Source: Cytobacillus sp. IB215665
GTDB taxonomy: Bacteria; Bacillota; Bacilli; Bacillales; SM2101
DNA: 64,000 bases
Assembly: GCF_033963835.1 (NCBI RefSeq)
Contig: NZ_JAXBME010000005.1
Location: 1 to 64,000, forward strand
Reading direction: 5' to 3'
Shown piece by piece: positions 43,445 through 52,289 of the stretch (positions within the stretch are counted from its first letter, which is position 1; each line of letters starts with the position of its first letter). Both the position numbers and the translations under genes were made by a program. The notes beneath the pieces were generated by a model that saw nothing but the letters and a program-made list of their open reading frames with translations, made no database searches and was not told the DNA's origin.

Positions 43445-43753
43445 AGCCTTAGTAATCCTTGTTTTCGCATAAATTGTTGCTTGTCGTAATAGAGCTAAAT
43501 ACGATTATGATTAACGGTCATGGCATTTTTTCTATTTTTAAAATCTATATCCGCTCTTAAAACTCATCATACTGCTTATTTTTAATAACAATAGAACAAA
43601 GTTAAAAAAGCCTTAGTAATAGTTGCTTGTCGTAATAGAGCTAAATACGATTATAACTAACGTTCGTGGCATTTTTTTCATTTTTAAAATCTATGTGCCC
43701 TCATAAAAGTCATCATACTCCCCATTTTTAATATCATATCAACAAAGTTAAAA
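43445..43753. repeat. Tandem duplication of a ~150-bp intergenic unit
   Basis: Unit 1 (43445-43608) and unit 2 (43609-43753) both start AGCCTTAGTAAT and share TTGCTTGTCGTAATAGAGC and TAAATACGATTAT. They also share TTTTTAAAATCTATATCCGC-like stretches and end ACAAAGTTAAAA. A third copy of the start (TGCCTTAGTAA) follows. Parts match the MITE-like family (TTGTTGCTTTTCGTAAT), so it is probably a related, eroded element. The rest of 43222-43849 has no gene I can support. Confidence 0.6.
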
Positions 43754-43849
43754 TGCCTTAGTAAATGTAATACAATGTTAACGCGATCGATAAGAAATGA
43801 TAATATAGTTTCTATCGTTCAACTTATAAGAATGAATGGAGGAAAATAA

Positions 43850-44188
43850 ATGAGCGTGCCAAATTGTCCAAAATGTAATTCACCATATACGTACGAAGAT
43901 GGGATTCTACTAGTGTGTCCAGAATGTGCTCATGAGTGGAGTTCTGAGGGAGACGTCGAAAATAATGAAGATCAGAAGGTAATTAAAGATTCGAATGGAA
44001 ATGTCTTGAAAAATGGTGATTCTATAACAGTCATTAAAGACCTTAAAGTTAAAGGTAGCTCATTAGTCGTAAAGATGGGGACCAAAGTAAAGAACATTCG
44101 TCTAGTTGATGGAGATCATGATATTGATTGTAAAATTGATGGCCTTGGGGCTATGAAATTAAAATCTGAGTTTGTTAAAAAGGTATAG
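43850..44188 (+). CDS. yjdM: Zinc ribbon protein YjdM (PhnA family)
   Basis: The 112-residue protein starts with a four-cysteine zinc ribbon, [21 protein letters not shown], then the PhnA-type domain with [20 protein letters not shown]. Many members were once called PhnA by error; a phosphonate role is not shown. GGAGGAAA precedes the ATG. It stands alone. Confidence 0.9.
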   Translation: MSVPNCPKCNSPYTYEDGILLVCPECAHEWSSEGDVENNEDQKVIKDSNGNVLKNGDSITVIKDLKVKGSSLVVKMGTKVKNIRLVDGDHDIDCKIDGLGAMKLKSEFVKKV

Positions 44189-44270
44189 TGTCACACAGCA
44201 GCAATATTGAGCATTACATAAACATTCAGGTATATGATATGGTTGTTAAAAATGGAGACAAGTTATTAAA

Positions 44271-44308
44271 AAAGAGAAGGAAGCTCCAAGTGGAGTTTTC
44301 TTCTCTTT
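44271..44308. terminator. Convergent terminator between yjdM and the DUF817 gene
   Basis: AAAGAGAAG-GAAGCTCC pairs with GGAG-TTTTCTTCTCTTT around a four-base loop, giving a long stem with A- and T-rich flanks. It sits between converging genes and overlaps the DUF817 stop. Confidence 0.7.
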
Positions 44309-45092
44309 AAATGGATATTTCACTTGACGGCTTCCTGTTGTTTTTTACATGTTTAAGCTCAGCAACGATCATGAAGCTGACAATAACGAGAAGGAGCCAA
44401 GAGCTAATTTTGCCGATATGCACAATTTCCCATGTCTGCTCTTGATTCGGATACGCCCATGCACCAAAAAAGGTGGCGATATTTTCCGCAATCCAAATAA
44501 AAAATCCAATTAGGATAAATGAAAGTGCTAGCGGCATTTGATAAGTTGTTTTGTTAACCGTAAAGGACACGAATGTTTTAAGGAAAACAAAGAGAATTGT
44601 AAGCTTTAATACCCAGCGAACATCAAAGATGAAGTGATGTGTGTAAAAATTAAAATAGATTGCAGCTCCTAAAATGATTACAACCCATGAAGGAGGCCAA
44701 CTGTTCAATTTTAAATCAAATCTTCTCCATGCCTGACACATATAACTAGCTACACTTGCATACATAAACCCGCTGTACAGAGGAACACCATATATTTTTG
44801 TAACTGCGTTCTCAGGGTAAGACCATGATCCCATATGAACCTTATATAACTCAAGAGCAAGTCCAATTAAATGGAAAACAAAAATAACTTTAACTTCATC
44901 TGCAGTTTCATACTTAAATATTACTAATAAAATTTGAGCTATTACGCAAATGAGCAGTATAAGGTCATATCGAGCAATAAAGGGAACTTCAATAAATTTT
45001 GTAAGTGCAAGGGAAAGAAAAATAATAACGGGAAAAACGCAGGACCGTGCCTGTTCAAAACCAAAATAGAAAAAGTTACGTAAATGTTTCAT
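44307..45092 (-). CDS. DUF817 family membrane protein
   Basis: This 261-residue protein has about seven hydrophobic segments and the family signature HMGSWSYPE near residue 86, with YASVASYMCQAWRRFDL and NFYTHHF. The repeated GxWxYP pattern returns at FGAWAYPNQEQTW near residue 221. Function is unknown. A weak AGGTG site lies before the ATG. It is alone on the minus strand. Confidence 0.82.
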   Translation of the reverse strand: MKHLRNFFYFGFEQARSCVFPVIIFLSLALTKFIEVPFIARYDLILLICVIAQILLVIFKYETADEVKVIFVFHLIGLALELYKVHMGSWSYPENAVTKIYGVPLYSGFMYASVASYMCQAWRRFDLKLNSWPPSWVVIILGAAIYFNFYTHHFIFDVRWVLKLTILFVFLKTFVSFTVNKTTYQMPLALSFILIGFFIWIAENIATFFGAWAYPNQEQTWEIVHIGKISSWLLLVIVSFMIVAELKHVKNNRKPSSEISI

Positions 45093-45326
45093 ATATAAAG
45101 CACCTCATAAAACCCTAGTAATATAGTTGTAAGTATGGGTGGAAATGAAAAAAAAATCTATAGTAATAATTGGTTATATGTACTAATACTGGTTATTAAT
45201 CGTAATAGTAGCATAGATGACTGCAAAGTACGATACACTAAGTAACAATTTAGTGAAGTTAAGTTAATTTCTAGTTAACTATCTATGCAAAAACGACAAG
45301 AAACAGCCCCGATTTTTTTCTTTAAA

Positions 45327-45463
45327 GGCTGTTTTCTCATTGATTGTTGTTTTTCGTACAACAAGAGTTCGTGACAGCTTTTCCACTGTACAACGAAGAC
45401 TAACAATAAAGACGACTGTTTATGGTAATGATAACAATAACACCAAAGTTTACGAAAAGAGTC
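45327..45463. mobile_element. MITE-like element copy 5
   Basis: It starts GGCTGTTTTCTCATTGATTG, has TTGTTTTTCGTACAACAAGAG and GTTCGTGACAG inside, and ends CAAAGTTTACGAAAAGAGTC. The ends are imperfect inverted repeats. The gap 45093-45557 holds nothing else I can support. Confidence 0.7.
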
Positions 45464-45557
45464 TTATATGGAGCTACGAATCGTTCTATGTAATGGTTAT
45501 GTCGTAGGTGTGTGATTAATAATAACGTAAATTGATGCGCAGGGAGTAACTTGTATG

Positions 45558-45938
45558 TTATTTCTCTATCTCAATGAATTCTCTAAGTAACTTCCAATTG
45601 TTTTCTTCTCGTCTCCAAATAAACATGCATTTCGCATATGCAGGTGAACCATTTATTATGCTAACCTTTGTGCCTAAAATGATATGTTCATCTCCATTAT
45701 TACGTTCTGTAATAGAAAGGGGTTCCAATGTCATTTCAGTATTCTCATCATATTGTTGTAAGACTGCATTAATATCATAATGGTAGTCATATTGTTCGGG
45801 ATGATTAAGGTTTGAATTTCCCCAAAACCCTATAAAACTTTTTGACAAATATTTTCTAATGTCATCTCCATTTTTACTTTTAAATCCCTCATTCCAAGAC
45901 TTATAATATTGGTCTAATACTTCTTGAATAGTATCCAT
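45558..45938 (-). CDS. NTF2-like (SnoaL/DUF4440-type) protein
   Basis: The 126-residue protein starts VLDQYYKSWNEGFKSKNGDD, a helix typical of this fold, followed by beta strands ending KCMFIWRREENNWKLLREFI. The NTF2-like fold serves as an isomerase, hydrolase or binding domain; catalytic residues are not evident. ATAAGGAGGG precedes the ATG. The call rests on overall pattern. Confidence 0.65.
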   Translation of the reverse strand: MDTIQEVLDQYYKSWNEGFKSKNGDDIRKYLSKSFIGFWGNSNLNHPEQYDYHYDINAVLQQYDENTEMTLEPLSITERNNGDEHIILGTKVSIINGSPAYAKCMFIWRREENNWKLLREFIEIEK

Positions 45939-46267
45939 AGCATTCCCTCCTTATAAGATGATACGTATTAAATTTCAATAAAGACACTACTAATCCTTTA
46001 ATAAATGTTCGACATGATATGTCAATCTCTACTTCCTTGTGCAACTGATGCTAGCTAACAATCGTGTCCGAGGTTACTATAAAAATGAATGGTCAATAAA
46101 AAGGACTATGATCATTTTGTTAATATGCAGGTATTAAAACTTAGTGCATCGAAGCAGTAGGGTGATATGCAATTTATCTGTAGGAAAAATAGGCTTGGAA
46201 GTTGATAGACATAAACGATCGTGTAATTTCGATTTAACTATGCTAAGCAGGTGTTAAGGAGGATAAG
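45939..46267. other. Intergenic region without recognised features
   Basis: These 329 bases lie between divergent genes and must contain promoters for both. I see no clear sigma-A consensus pair, RNA element or repeat. The AAGGAGG ribosome site of the next gene is at its right edge. Confidence 0.5.
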
Positions 46268-46735
46268 ATGTGTAAAGATTATATTATTGAAAGAAAATTA
46301 ATGTTAACTGACTGGAGTCAGTCGTTAAATAATATGAGTGATGAATTATGGCTCAAGCCTATTAAAAAGGGGTCTTGGGCAACAGCTGATATTATCTCTC
46401 ATTTCAAATTATGGGATATGTTTTTAATAGAGAATAGACTGTCTTATTTAGTGAGAGGAGAAGCTTTCCCAAAAATAGAAGTTGATGTTGAAGGTATGAA
46501 TAAAAAAGCTTCTGACTATGCTAGGTCGGGTATTTCAAAGAATGATTTAATAGATGAATTTATTTCAGTTCGTAAAGAATTGGTTTCTATAATAAATCAT
46601 TTCCCTGTAGAAAAATTTAATCAACCATGCAAAGGTAAGGAGCATTTAAGTCTATGTGATTATCTTTCAAGCATGGTAGATCATGATATACATCATAAAA
46701 AACAAATTGAAGATTTTTTAGCAATGTCGTTGTGA
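46268..46735 (+). CDS. DinB-like protein
   Basis: The 155-residue protein has features of the DinB/YfiT fold: WSQSLNNMSDELWLKPIKKGSWATADIISHFKLWDMFLIENR at the start with a His in ISHFKLWD (about 45), and VDHDIHHKKQIEDFL near the end with two or three histidines. It is about 10 residues shorter than the copy at 41005 and is not a close duplicate. AAGGAGGA lies before the ATG. Confidence 0.8.
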   Translation: MCKDYIIERKLMLTDWSQSLNNMSDELWLKPIKKGSWATADIISHFKLWDMFLIENRLSYLVRGEAFPKIEVDVEGMNKKASDYARSGISKNDLIDEFISVRKELVSIINHFPVEKFNQPCKGKEHLSLCDYLSSMVDHDIHHKKQIEDFLAMSL

Positions 46736-46763
46736 AAATCCTAGCTATTAGGATGGTTATATA

Positions 46764-46810
46764 AATCAATCAAATATACCCCGATAAAAGAGTATATTTG
46801 ATTGATTTTG
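46764..46810. terminator. Convergent bidirectional terminator
   Basis: AATCAATCAAATATAC (46764-46779) and GTATATTTGATTGATT (46792-46807) are perfect 16-base arms around a 12-base loop. It sits between the converging DinB and acetyltransferase genes and can serve both strands. Confidence 0.85.
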
Positions 46811-47377
46811 CTAATTTTTTTTACTTAATCGATATTCATCCTCTAACATACTCATTAAAATAGCATCATGGTATTGATGATCGTAATATAGTCTTTCACG
46901 TTGTATACCCTCTTTTTTAAACCCCAATTTCTCATAAACATGTAACGCTCGTTTGTTAAAAGAAAATACCTCCAGTTCAATACGATGAAGGTTTAATACT
47001 CCGAATCCGTATTCCAACATTAAGGAAATTGCTTCACTTCCATAACCTTTACCTTGATGTTGATCAGCATCTATAGCAATGCGTATGCTAGCACTGCGGT
47101 TAATAGTATCAATATCCTGTAAGGCGATGTCACCGATTACGTCATCTGAAGCATTTAGTACAATTAATAAAATAATTGATGAAGAATCTCCGGATTTGCT
47201 CTCAATATAGCTATTAATTTCTTTTCGTGTATAACTCCTCTGTGTACCAGTTAGTCTTCTTGTTTCTGAGTTATATAGCATGCTGAAATATATTTCACTA
47301 TCCTCTACATCCAATGGGCGTAAATAAACTTTATGTCCAGTTAAAAAGCGAATTGGGAGCTGTTGATTTGATGTCAT
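46811..47377 (-). CDS. GNAT family N-acetyltransferase (RimJ/RimL-like)
   Basis: The 188-residue protein has VYLRPLDVEDSEIYFSML at the start, IGDIALQDIDTINRSASIRI in the middle and the acetyl-CoA loop QHQGKGYGSEAISLML (about 114-130), followed by NLHRIELEVFSFNKRALHVYEKLGFKKEG. It resembles the RimJ/RimL branch, which acetylates N-termini or small molecules. GGAGGAATA precedes the ATG. It diverges from the MocR-like regulator at 47487, a layout typical of a regulator and its target. Confidence 0.9.
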   Translation of the reverse strand: MTSNQQLPIRFLTGHKVYLRPLDVEDSEIYFSMLYNSETRRLTGTQRSYTRKEINSYIESKSGDSSSIILLIVLNASDDVIGDIALQDIDTINRSASIRIAIDADQHQGKGYGSEAISLMLEYGFGVLNLHRIELEVFSFNKRALHVYEKLGFKKEGIQRERLYYDHQYHDAILMSMLEDEYRLSKKN

Positions 47378-47486
47378 AGCCTATTCCTCCTTGTTCATTT
47401 AGCAAGAGTATATCAGTAAATTGTATATATAAAAATGTGCAGTTTATAATAATTGAAAAGGACAGATGTGGAAGAAGGATGATTAG

Positions 47487-48893
47487 ATGATACTGCTCCC
47501 AGATGAAAACAGTAACATGCCTCTTTATGTTCAGATATATGAATATATGAAGAAAGAAATTGTCGGTCAAACTATTACAGAAAATACGCGTCTTCCATCT
47601 ATTAGAAAGATGGCAGATTTACTTGCTATTAGTACGACGCCAGTAGAGCTTGCATATCATCAGCTTATAGATGAAGGTTACATAATTAGTAAACCGAAAA
47701 GTGGATATTATGTTAAAAGCCTACCGAATACAATATATGATAATCAAGTTAATCTTTTTGATACTGCAAACGTAAAAGGTTATACACCAAAACAAGTCTA
47801 TAAATATGATTTTCATTTATCGAAAAATGATTTTAATGCATTTCCTTTTCAAACGTGGCGTAGACTTTTTAACCAGGTTATGCGCCATGAAAACAAGGAT
47901 TTACTTTTTTATGGAGATCCACAAGGAGAAGAAGGGCTGAGAAATGAAATTGCAAAATATTTGTATCAATACAGAGGGGTTCAATGTTCTTCAGATCAGG
48001 TTGTTATAGCAGCAGACCAATATGTACTACTTAATTTTATTAGTCAAATTTTGCAAGAGTACTCTGTGAATGTTGCAGTAGAAAACCCAGGATATATTTT
48101 ATTTCGATCTACTTTTAAGCAGCAAGGCTTTCAAATTTCACCAATTGAATTAGAGAAAGATGGGATTAACCTTCAGCACTTATATGATAGTAAGTCAAGA
48201 ATCGTTTGTGTTTCACCTTCACATCAGTATCCACGTGGTATGATCATGCCTGTCTCGAAACGCCTCAAATTGCTAGAATGGGCAAAACAACATGATGGCT
48301 ATATTATTGAAGATGACTACGATGGTGAGTTTCGTTATCATGGAAGACCGATACCTTCATTACAAGGATTAATACATGACACAAATGTAATTTACTTAGG
48401 TGGTTTTTCGCAAGTATTAGCCCCAGCCTTTTGTATTAACTATATGGTGCTGCCAAAAAAACTAGTTTCTACATTTCACTTAATACAGCAGCGGCTATTA
48501 TTTGAGCAATCATCCTCGCCAATTCACCAAAAAACGCTAGAGGTTTTTATAAAGGAAGGCTATTTAGCTAGACATATTGCCAAAATGAGAAATATTTATA
48601 GAAAGAAACACGACAAGGCAATAAATGCCATTCAAACTCATTTTGGAGAAAAAGCAATTATCTTAGGTGAAGATGCAGGCTTTCATCTCTTAATAAAGGT
48701 TCATAGCGCAAAAACGGAAAGAGAGCTTATTGATTTAGCAAAACATGCAAGTATAAATATTGCCTCAGCTACATTCACATGGTTTCAATCACCAAAAGAA
48801 GAACGAAAGGAATTTATTTTAGGTTTTGCTAGCATGGACATAGATGATATTGAACCAGGTATTAAATTGCTCAGTAAAGTTTGGCTGAAGTAA
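47487..48893 (+). CDS. MocR/GabR-type regulator lacking the PLP lysine
   Basis: The 468-residue protein has a GntR-type winged helix at residues about 1-78 (PLYVQIYEYMKKEI, LPSIRKMADLLAIS, GYIISKPKSGYYV) and an aminotransferase-like domain from about 110. The latter keeps GDPQGEEGLRNEIAKYL, SPSHQYPRG and EDDYDGEFRYHGRP. The lysine expected in the YxGxFSKxLxPxxRxGY motif is Gln here: YLGGFSQVLAPAFCINYMV (codons near 48410). The Arg that grips the cofactor phosphate is also lost (FCINY). So the domain may not bind PLP covalently. It may control the divergent acetyltransferase. Confidence 0.88.
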   Translation: MILLPDENSNMPLYVQIYEYMKKEIVGQTITENTRLPSIRKMADLLAISTTPVELAYHQLIDEGYIISKPKSGYYVKSLPNTIYDNQVNLFDTANVKGYTPKQVYKYDFHLSKNDFNAFPFQTWRRLFNQVMRHENKDLLFYGDPQGEEGLRNEIAKYLYQYRGVQCSSDQVVIAADQYVLLNFISQILQEYSVNVAVENPGYILFRSTFKQQGFQISPIELEKDGINLQHLYDSKSRIVCVSPSHQYPRGMIMPVSKRLKLLEWAKQHDGYIIEDDYDGEFRYHGRPIPSLQGLIHDTNVIYLGGFSQVLAPAFCINYMVLPKKLVSTFHLIQQRLLFEQSSSPIHQKTLEVFIKEGYLARHIAKMRNIYRKKHDKAINAIQTHFGEKAIILGEDAGFHLLIKVHSAKTERELIDLAKHASINIASATFTWFQSPKEERKEFILGFASMDIDDIEPGIKLLSKVWLK

Positions 48894-48902
48894 AAAAATA
48901 AC

Positions 48903-49053
48903 ACTCTTTCGTAAACTTTATTGCTATTTTTACTAAAACTGGACAGCTAGATGAGGGTTCATAAATTTTAAAAGTAGAAAAGTTACCACGACCACTAGGT
49001 ATTGACGTGCTTATATCTAAGTACGAAATGCAACAATCAATAAAGAAACAGCC
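48903..49053. mobile_element. MITE-like element copy 6
   Basis: It starts ACTCTTTCGTAAACTTTATT and ends AACAATCAATAAAGAAACAG then CC. The interior includes ACTAAAACTGGACAG, a form of the family's GACTAATTTAGGACAG. It lies between the MocR-like gene and the TetR gene. Confidence 0.65.
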
Positions 49054-49168
49054 AAAATTAAAATGGAAATGATGTTTATAATATAATTGAATTTTCATAA
49101 TATATAAAATATAATAAATACATACTCATAAGTTTGTTTTTGTTACATATGTATATAGAGGTGGTCGT

Positions 49169-49951
49169 GTGAATTTAGTAGATAGAATTAATGAAGCTAT
49201 AAAGAAAATCTCAGTTGAAAAAGCTTATGACAAGGTTACTTATGCTGACATTGCTAGAGAAGCAGATATACATTGGACTACGGTTAAAAGAAATATTGGA
49301 AGTAAAGAAAATATCCGAATAAAAATTTTAGAGTATCAAGCTGTAAGCAATGAATCATTCAAGGATACACGAACAAAAATTATAGATTCTGCTGAAGAAG
49401 TATTTACTCAACTTGGGTATGACGGAGCGACTTTGGATCAAGTTGCTGAGCATGCAAACATGACAAAAGGTGCTGTATATTGGCATTTTACAAGCAAGAG
49501 TGAACTTTTTTTAGCATTAATTGATAGAAGCCTAAAGCAGCTTTTATATCACTTACCTCAACAGTCAAAAGATGTATTTTATTCACATAATCCTCAGGAA
49601 GCATTATCAAATTTACTACAAAGTCAATTTATGTCATGTGAGCATGACCAAGGGCATAGGCCAACATTATTTTTTGAATTTATTTCTAAACGGAGAGATG
49701 AGGAAATCCATAAAAAGTTACATCAATCCTTCTCACAGCTGTTTAATGGAACTACTGAAATCATCCAACAAATGCAGCAACAAAAACGGTTGAATGATGA
49801 TCTGGATCCTCACAAACTTGCTGTTACATTGCACGCAATAATGAATGGCATGATTCTTATGTGGTTAGTTTCTCCAGAGTCTGTACCGCTTAGATCAATA
49901 GGAGAGGAAGTAGCAAAAATCGTGTGGAGAGGAATTGAATACACAAAATAA
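49169..49951 (+). CDS. TetR/AcrR regulator with two HTH units
   Basis: The 260-residue protein has a standard TetR helix-turn-helix at about residues 68-115 (TKIIDSAEEVFTQLGYDGAT, MTKGAVYWHFTSKSELFLAL) and a C-terminal ligand domain. Before it lies a second, partial HTH-like unit at about 5-45 (INEAIKKISVEKAYDKVTYADIAREADIHWTTVKRNIGSKENI) that resembles a TetR HTH. So it seems to carry two DNA-binding units in tandem. It starts with GTG after GAGGTGGTC. The alpha/beta hydrolase gene that follows is a possible target. Confidence 0.85.
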   Translation: MNLVDRINEAIKKISVEKAYDKVTYADIAREADIHWTTVKRNIGSKENIRIKILEYQAVSNESFKDTRTKIIDSAEEVFTQLGYDGATLDQVAEHANMTKGAVYWHFTSKSELFLALIDRSLKQLLYHLPQQSKDVFYSHNPQEALSNLLQSQFMSCEHDQGHRPTLFFEFISKRRDEEIHKKLHQSFSQLFNGTTEIIQQMQQQKRLNDDLDPHKLAVTLHAIMNGMILMWLVSPESVPLRSIGEEVAKIVWRGIEYTK

Positions 49952-50042
49952 GCTCATTCAATTGATATGAGCAAGTAGTAATATCAACATACTTACAAGT
50001 TTGTTGATCAACTTTATCATTAATTAACAAGGGGTGGATAAA

Positions 50043-51014
50043 ATGGCTTTCACTATTTTACTCAGTATAGCTTTGTTATGTGTTGCTTTGTTCGTATTCA
50101 ATAAATTTCGATTTAACATGGCAGATAAGTTGTTTCCGCACAGGGGGAACTTTATAACAGTTGATGGAGTGAAGTTACATTATATTTGTGAGGGTACTGG
50201 TCAGCCAATCGTTTTTTTACATGGTGGCATACTTTCGAGCCAGGATTTTGAAGAGATAGTGAAGCTAGCTGCTGAAGAGGGCTACCAAGCGATTGCCTTT
50301 GATAGACCGGGGTATGGACACAGTGATAGACCACAAGGTATTGACATGAATCCAAACGATCAAGCAAGAATGATTCATGCTGCAATTAAAGCCATGGGAA
50401 TTACGAAACCTATTATACTAGTCGGACATTCATGGAGTGGTACGATGACGTTATCGTATGCATTACAGTTTCCTAAAGGTGTGGCAGCGCTTGTTACACT
50501 AGGGGCGGTCATGTACAAAGAAGGTTATCCTGCGGAAAAACCTGATCTATTATCGAGAATAGTAGTGACACCTGTGCTTGGATCAATGCTTTTACATACG
50601 TTATTAAAGTCACCAATAGGGAAAGGCTTAGCTCATACTACGGTTACTGAGACGTTTAAACCTGAACGTGTGCCTGAAGGCTATAAAGAAGAGTTTTATG
50701 CTTTAGCATTCCGCCCAGTTAATTTTAGGGCCAATCGAGAAGATGTACTTGCGTTTCCAATTACATCAAAGAAGATAAGTGAAAAATATAAAGAGATAAA
50801 AACGCCACTCCTCATAATGGTTGGGGGAAATGATCCATTTAGTACTACAAGGGAACAAGGACAGCGGTTAATGAAAGATATTCCACACGCACAATATAAG
50901 CTTATTCCAAATGCTGGTCATATGATGCCAGATATACATCCAAAGCTAGTTTTACATCATATTAGCACTTTTTTTACAGAAATAAATATAAAACGCAATA
51001 ATACAATAGAATAA
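50043..51014 (+). CDS. Membrane-anchored alpha/beta hydrolase
   Basis: The roughly 323-residue protein starts with a hydrophobic anchor (about residues 2-19). It has the oxyanion loop FLHGGILSSQDF, the nucleophile elbow VGHSWSGTM (Ser about 123), the acid in VGGNDPFSTT and the catalytic His in PNAGHMMPDIH. It likely works at the outer membrane face on an ester or similar bond. The ATG at 50043 follows AAGGGGTGG; the GTG at 50034 sits inside that site. It lies 92 bases after the TetR gene on the same strand. Confidence 0.86.
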   Translation: MAFTILLSIALLCVALFVFNKFRFNMADKLFPHRGNFITVDGVKLHYICEGTGQPIVFLHGGILSSQDFEEIVKLAAEEGYQAIAFDRPGYGHSDRPQGIDMNPNDQARMIHAAIKAMGITKPIILVGHSWSGTMTLSYALQFPKGVAALVTLGAVMYKEGYPAEKPDLLSRIVVTPVLGSMLLHTLLKSPIGKGLAHTTVTETFKPERVPEGYKEEFYALAFRPVNFRANREDVLAFPITSKKISEKYKEIKTPLLIMVGGNDPFSTTREQGQRLMKDIPHAQYKLIPNAGHMMPDIHPKLVLHHISTFFTEINIKRNNTIE

Positions 51015-51168
51015 TCCGCGCATAAAATAGCTAACATTTGGTATTTTATGTTAATCTGGTAATGATAAATTCATAAGATTGTCGGTAGTGTAAGAGAATG
51101 ACGTGAAGGAGGGTGTAAATACAAGTTTACAAACACTATTAAACTTCTAATATTTTCTTTTTACACAT

Positions 51169-51546
51169 ATGTTACTATTACCAAGCAGCTCTTTTGCAAC
51201 TGAGTGGGGGTATGAATTTGTCGTATGGAAAGGTTATACGTATGAAGTACTTGATGAAGTTGTGACGAATGTAGGTAGGAAAATAGGTAAAGTAACTAGT
51301 TATTCGGATATGGAATCTTACTCAGGTAATTTTTCGAATGCTTATAAGGAAGGTACGAAATATTACGCTATTCAAGGTATAAGTACAGATGAAGCCATTG
51401 CAGTGCAAGTTGAAGATGGGGTTTATAAAAAAGCTGTAAGAAGAGGGGAACATAAGGGTGTTTCATCGCCAGCTTTATTTATTATAGGAGCTTTTGTGCT
51501 CCTTATCATTGGTGCATTCTATGTTGAAAAGAAGTTGAAGAAATGA
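51169..51546 (+). CDS. Small membrane protein with a damaged signal peptide
   Basis: The frame gives 125 residues from the ATG: a short leader MLLLPSSSFATEWGYEFVVW, a beta-rich extracellular-like part and a membrane helix near residues 100-118 (SPALFIIGAFVLLIIGAFYV). Upstream, a good ribosome site (GGAGGGTG near 51111) precedes sequence that in another frame reads KFTNTIKLLIFSF, a likely signal peptide start. The two parts do not join in frame and no ATG follows the site. The gene may have lost its true start by a one-base shift. Its role is unknown. Confidence 0.55.
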   Translation: MLLLPSSSFATEWGYEFVVWKGYTYEVLDEVVTNVGRKIGKVTSYSDMESYSGNFSNAYKEGTKYYAIQGISTDEAIAVQVEDGVYKKAVRRGEHKGVSSPALFIIGAFVLLIIGAFYVEKKLKK

Positions 51547-51627
51547 AAAATAGTTATTGAATGATATTAATAAAATGTCACCTGTTTACATTGGGTGCCG
51601 TTAATAGTATTTATGGAGGGTGAAGAA

Positions 51628-51831
51628 ATGCCTTATATTAATCTTCAAATAACAAAAGGTGCAAGTCGAGAACAAAAAGAGCAAATCGTTAAAGATTTTA
51701 CAGAAACTCTCGGTCGTGTATTAGGAAAAAAGCCAGAGCACACTCATATTGTTATACAAGAAATTGAAGATGAAAACTGGGGATTTGCTGGTGTTTTAAC
51801 GGACGAATATCGCAAAAACACTTCACAGTAA
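51628..51831 (+). CDS. 4-oxalocrotonate tautomerase family protein
   Basis: The 67-residue protein starts MPYINLQITKGASREQKEQI, with the catalytic proline at position 2 that becomes the N-terminus after removal of Met. Short tautomerases of this type isomerise enol-keto acids; the natural substrate is not set by sequence. The ATG at 51628 follows GGAGGG; an upstream GTG at 51595 would bury the proline and is rejected. Confidence 0.88.
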   Translation: MPYINLQITKGASREQKEQIVKDFTETLGRVLGKKPEHTHIVIQEIEDENWGFAGVLTDEYRKNTSQ

Positions 51832-51841
51832 TCATTTCAAT

Positions 51842-51978
51842 AGGCTGTTTTCGTATTAATTACTTTTACTTTTCCTAATTAAAAGCTATTCATGAATATT
51901 TAGGGAGATCTTTTCACCTCTAAAGTACATCAATTAATCAAATGTATGGGGAAAAGCAACAAAATTTGAAAATAGCCT
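51842..51978. mobile_element. MITE-like element copy 7
   Basis: It starts AGGCTGTTTTCGTATTAATT and ends AGCAACAAAATTTGAAAATA then GCCT. The inverted ends pair AGGCTGTTTTCG with AGGCTATTTTC (reverse complement). It lies just after the tautomerase gene. The remainder of 51832-52289 holds a terminator and the PadR operator. Confidence 0.7.
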
Positions 51979-52050
51979 TTCGATAAAATGTTATAACTTC
52001 TTGTCCTTAGATCTAGATCCAGTAATAACGAATAAAATAATTTCATTTGC

Positions 52051-52088
52051 AAAGCTGATCCTGTTACGTAATAGGAGTCAGCTTTTTT
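52051..52088 (+). terminator. Terminator upstream of the PadR operon
   Basis: AAAGCTGATCCT pairs with AGGA-g-TCAGCTTT around a ten-base loop, followed by a T-run. It lies 220 bases after the tautomerase gene with no gene between. Confidence 0.75.
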
Positions 52089-52247
52089 ATTTGGTTGTCT
52101 TATTACTTGATTATTGCTGTTAGTAGGTTTCTTTGACTCGGTAGGAATCGTGTAAGCATTACTTAACAGTGATATTTTAGTGTAGTTTGTACAAGATAAT
52201 ATTACTATCTACACCAATATTTCCAAAAAAAGTACATTTTTTTATTT

Positions 52248-52283
52248 TATATACTTGAAAGAAGTATATATATGTGTTAAATT
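52248..52283 (+). promoter_or_regulatory. Palindrome and promoter of the PadR operon
   Basis: TATATACTT-GAAAG-AAGTATATA (52248-52270) is a perfect 9-base inverted repeat. TTGAAA (52255-52260) within it and TAAATT (52278-52283), spaced 17, form a promoter. Transcription would begin at about the PadR ATG. The palindrome is a fit operator for autoregulation. Confidence 0.55.
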
Positions 52284-52289
52284 TATTTC

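Noticed and set aside
43277-43489. Small frame before the tandem repeats
   Set aside because: No ribosome site, runs into the repeat and lacks any recognisable pattern.
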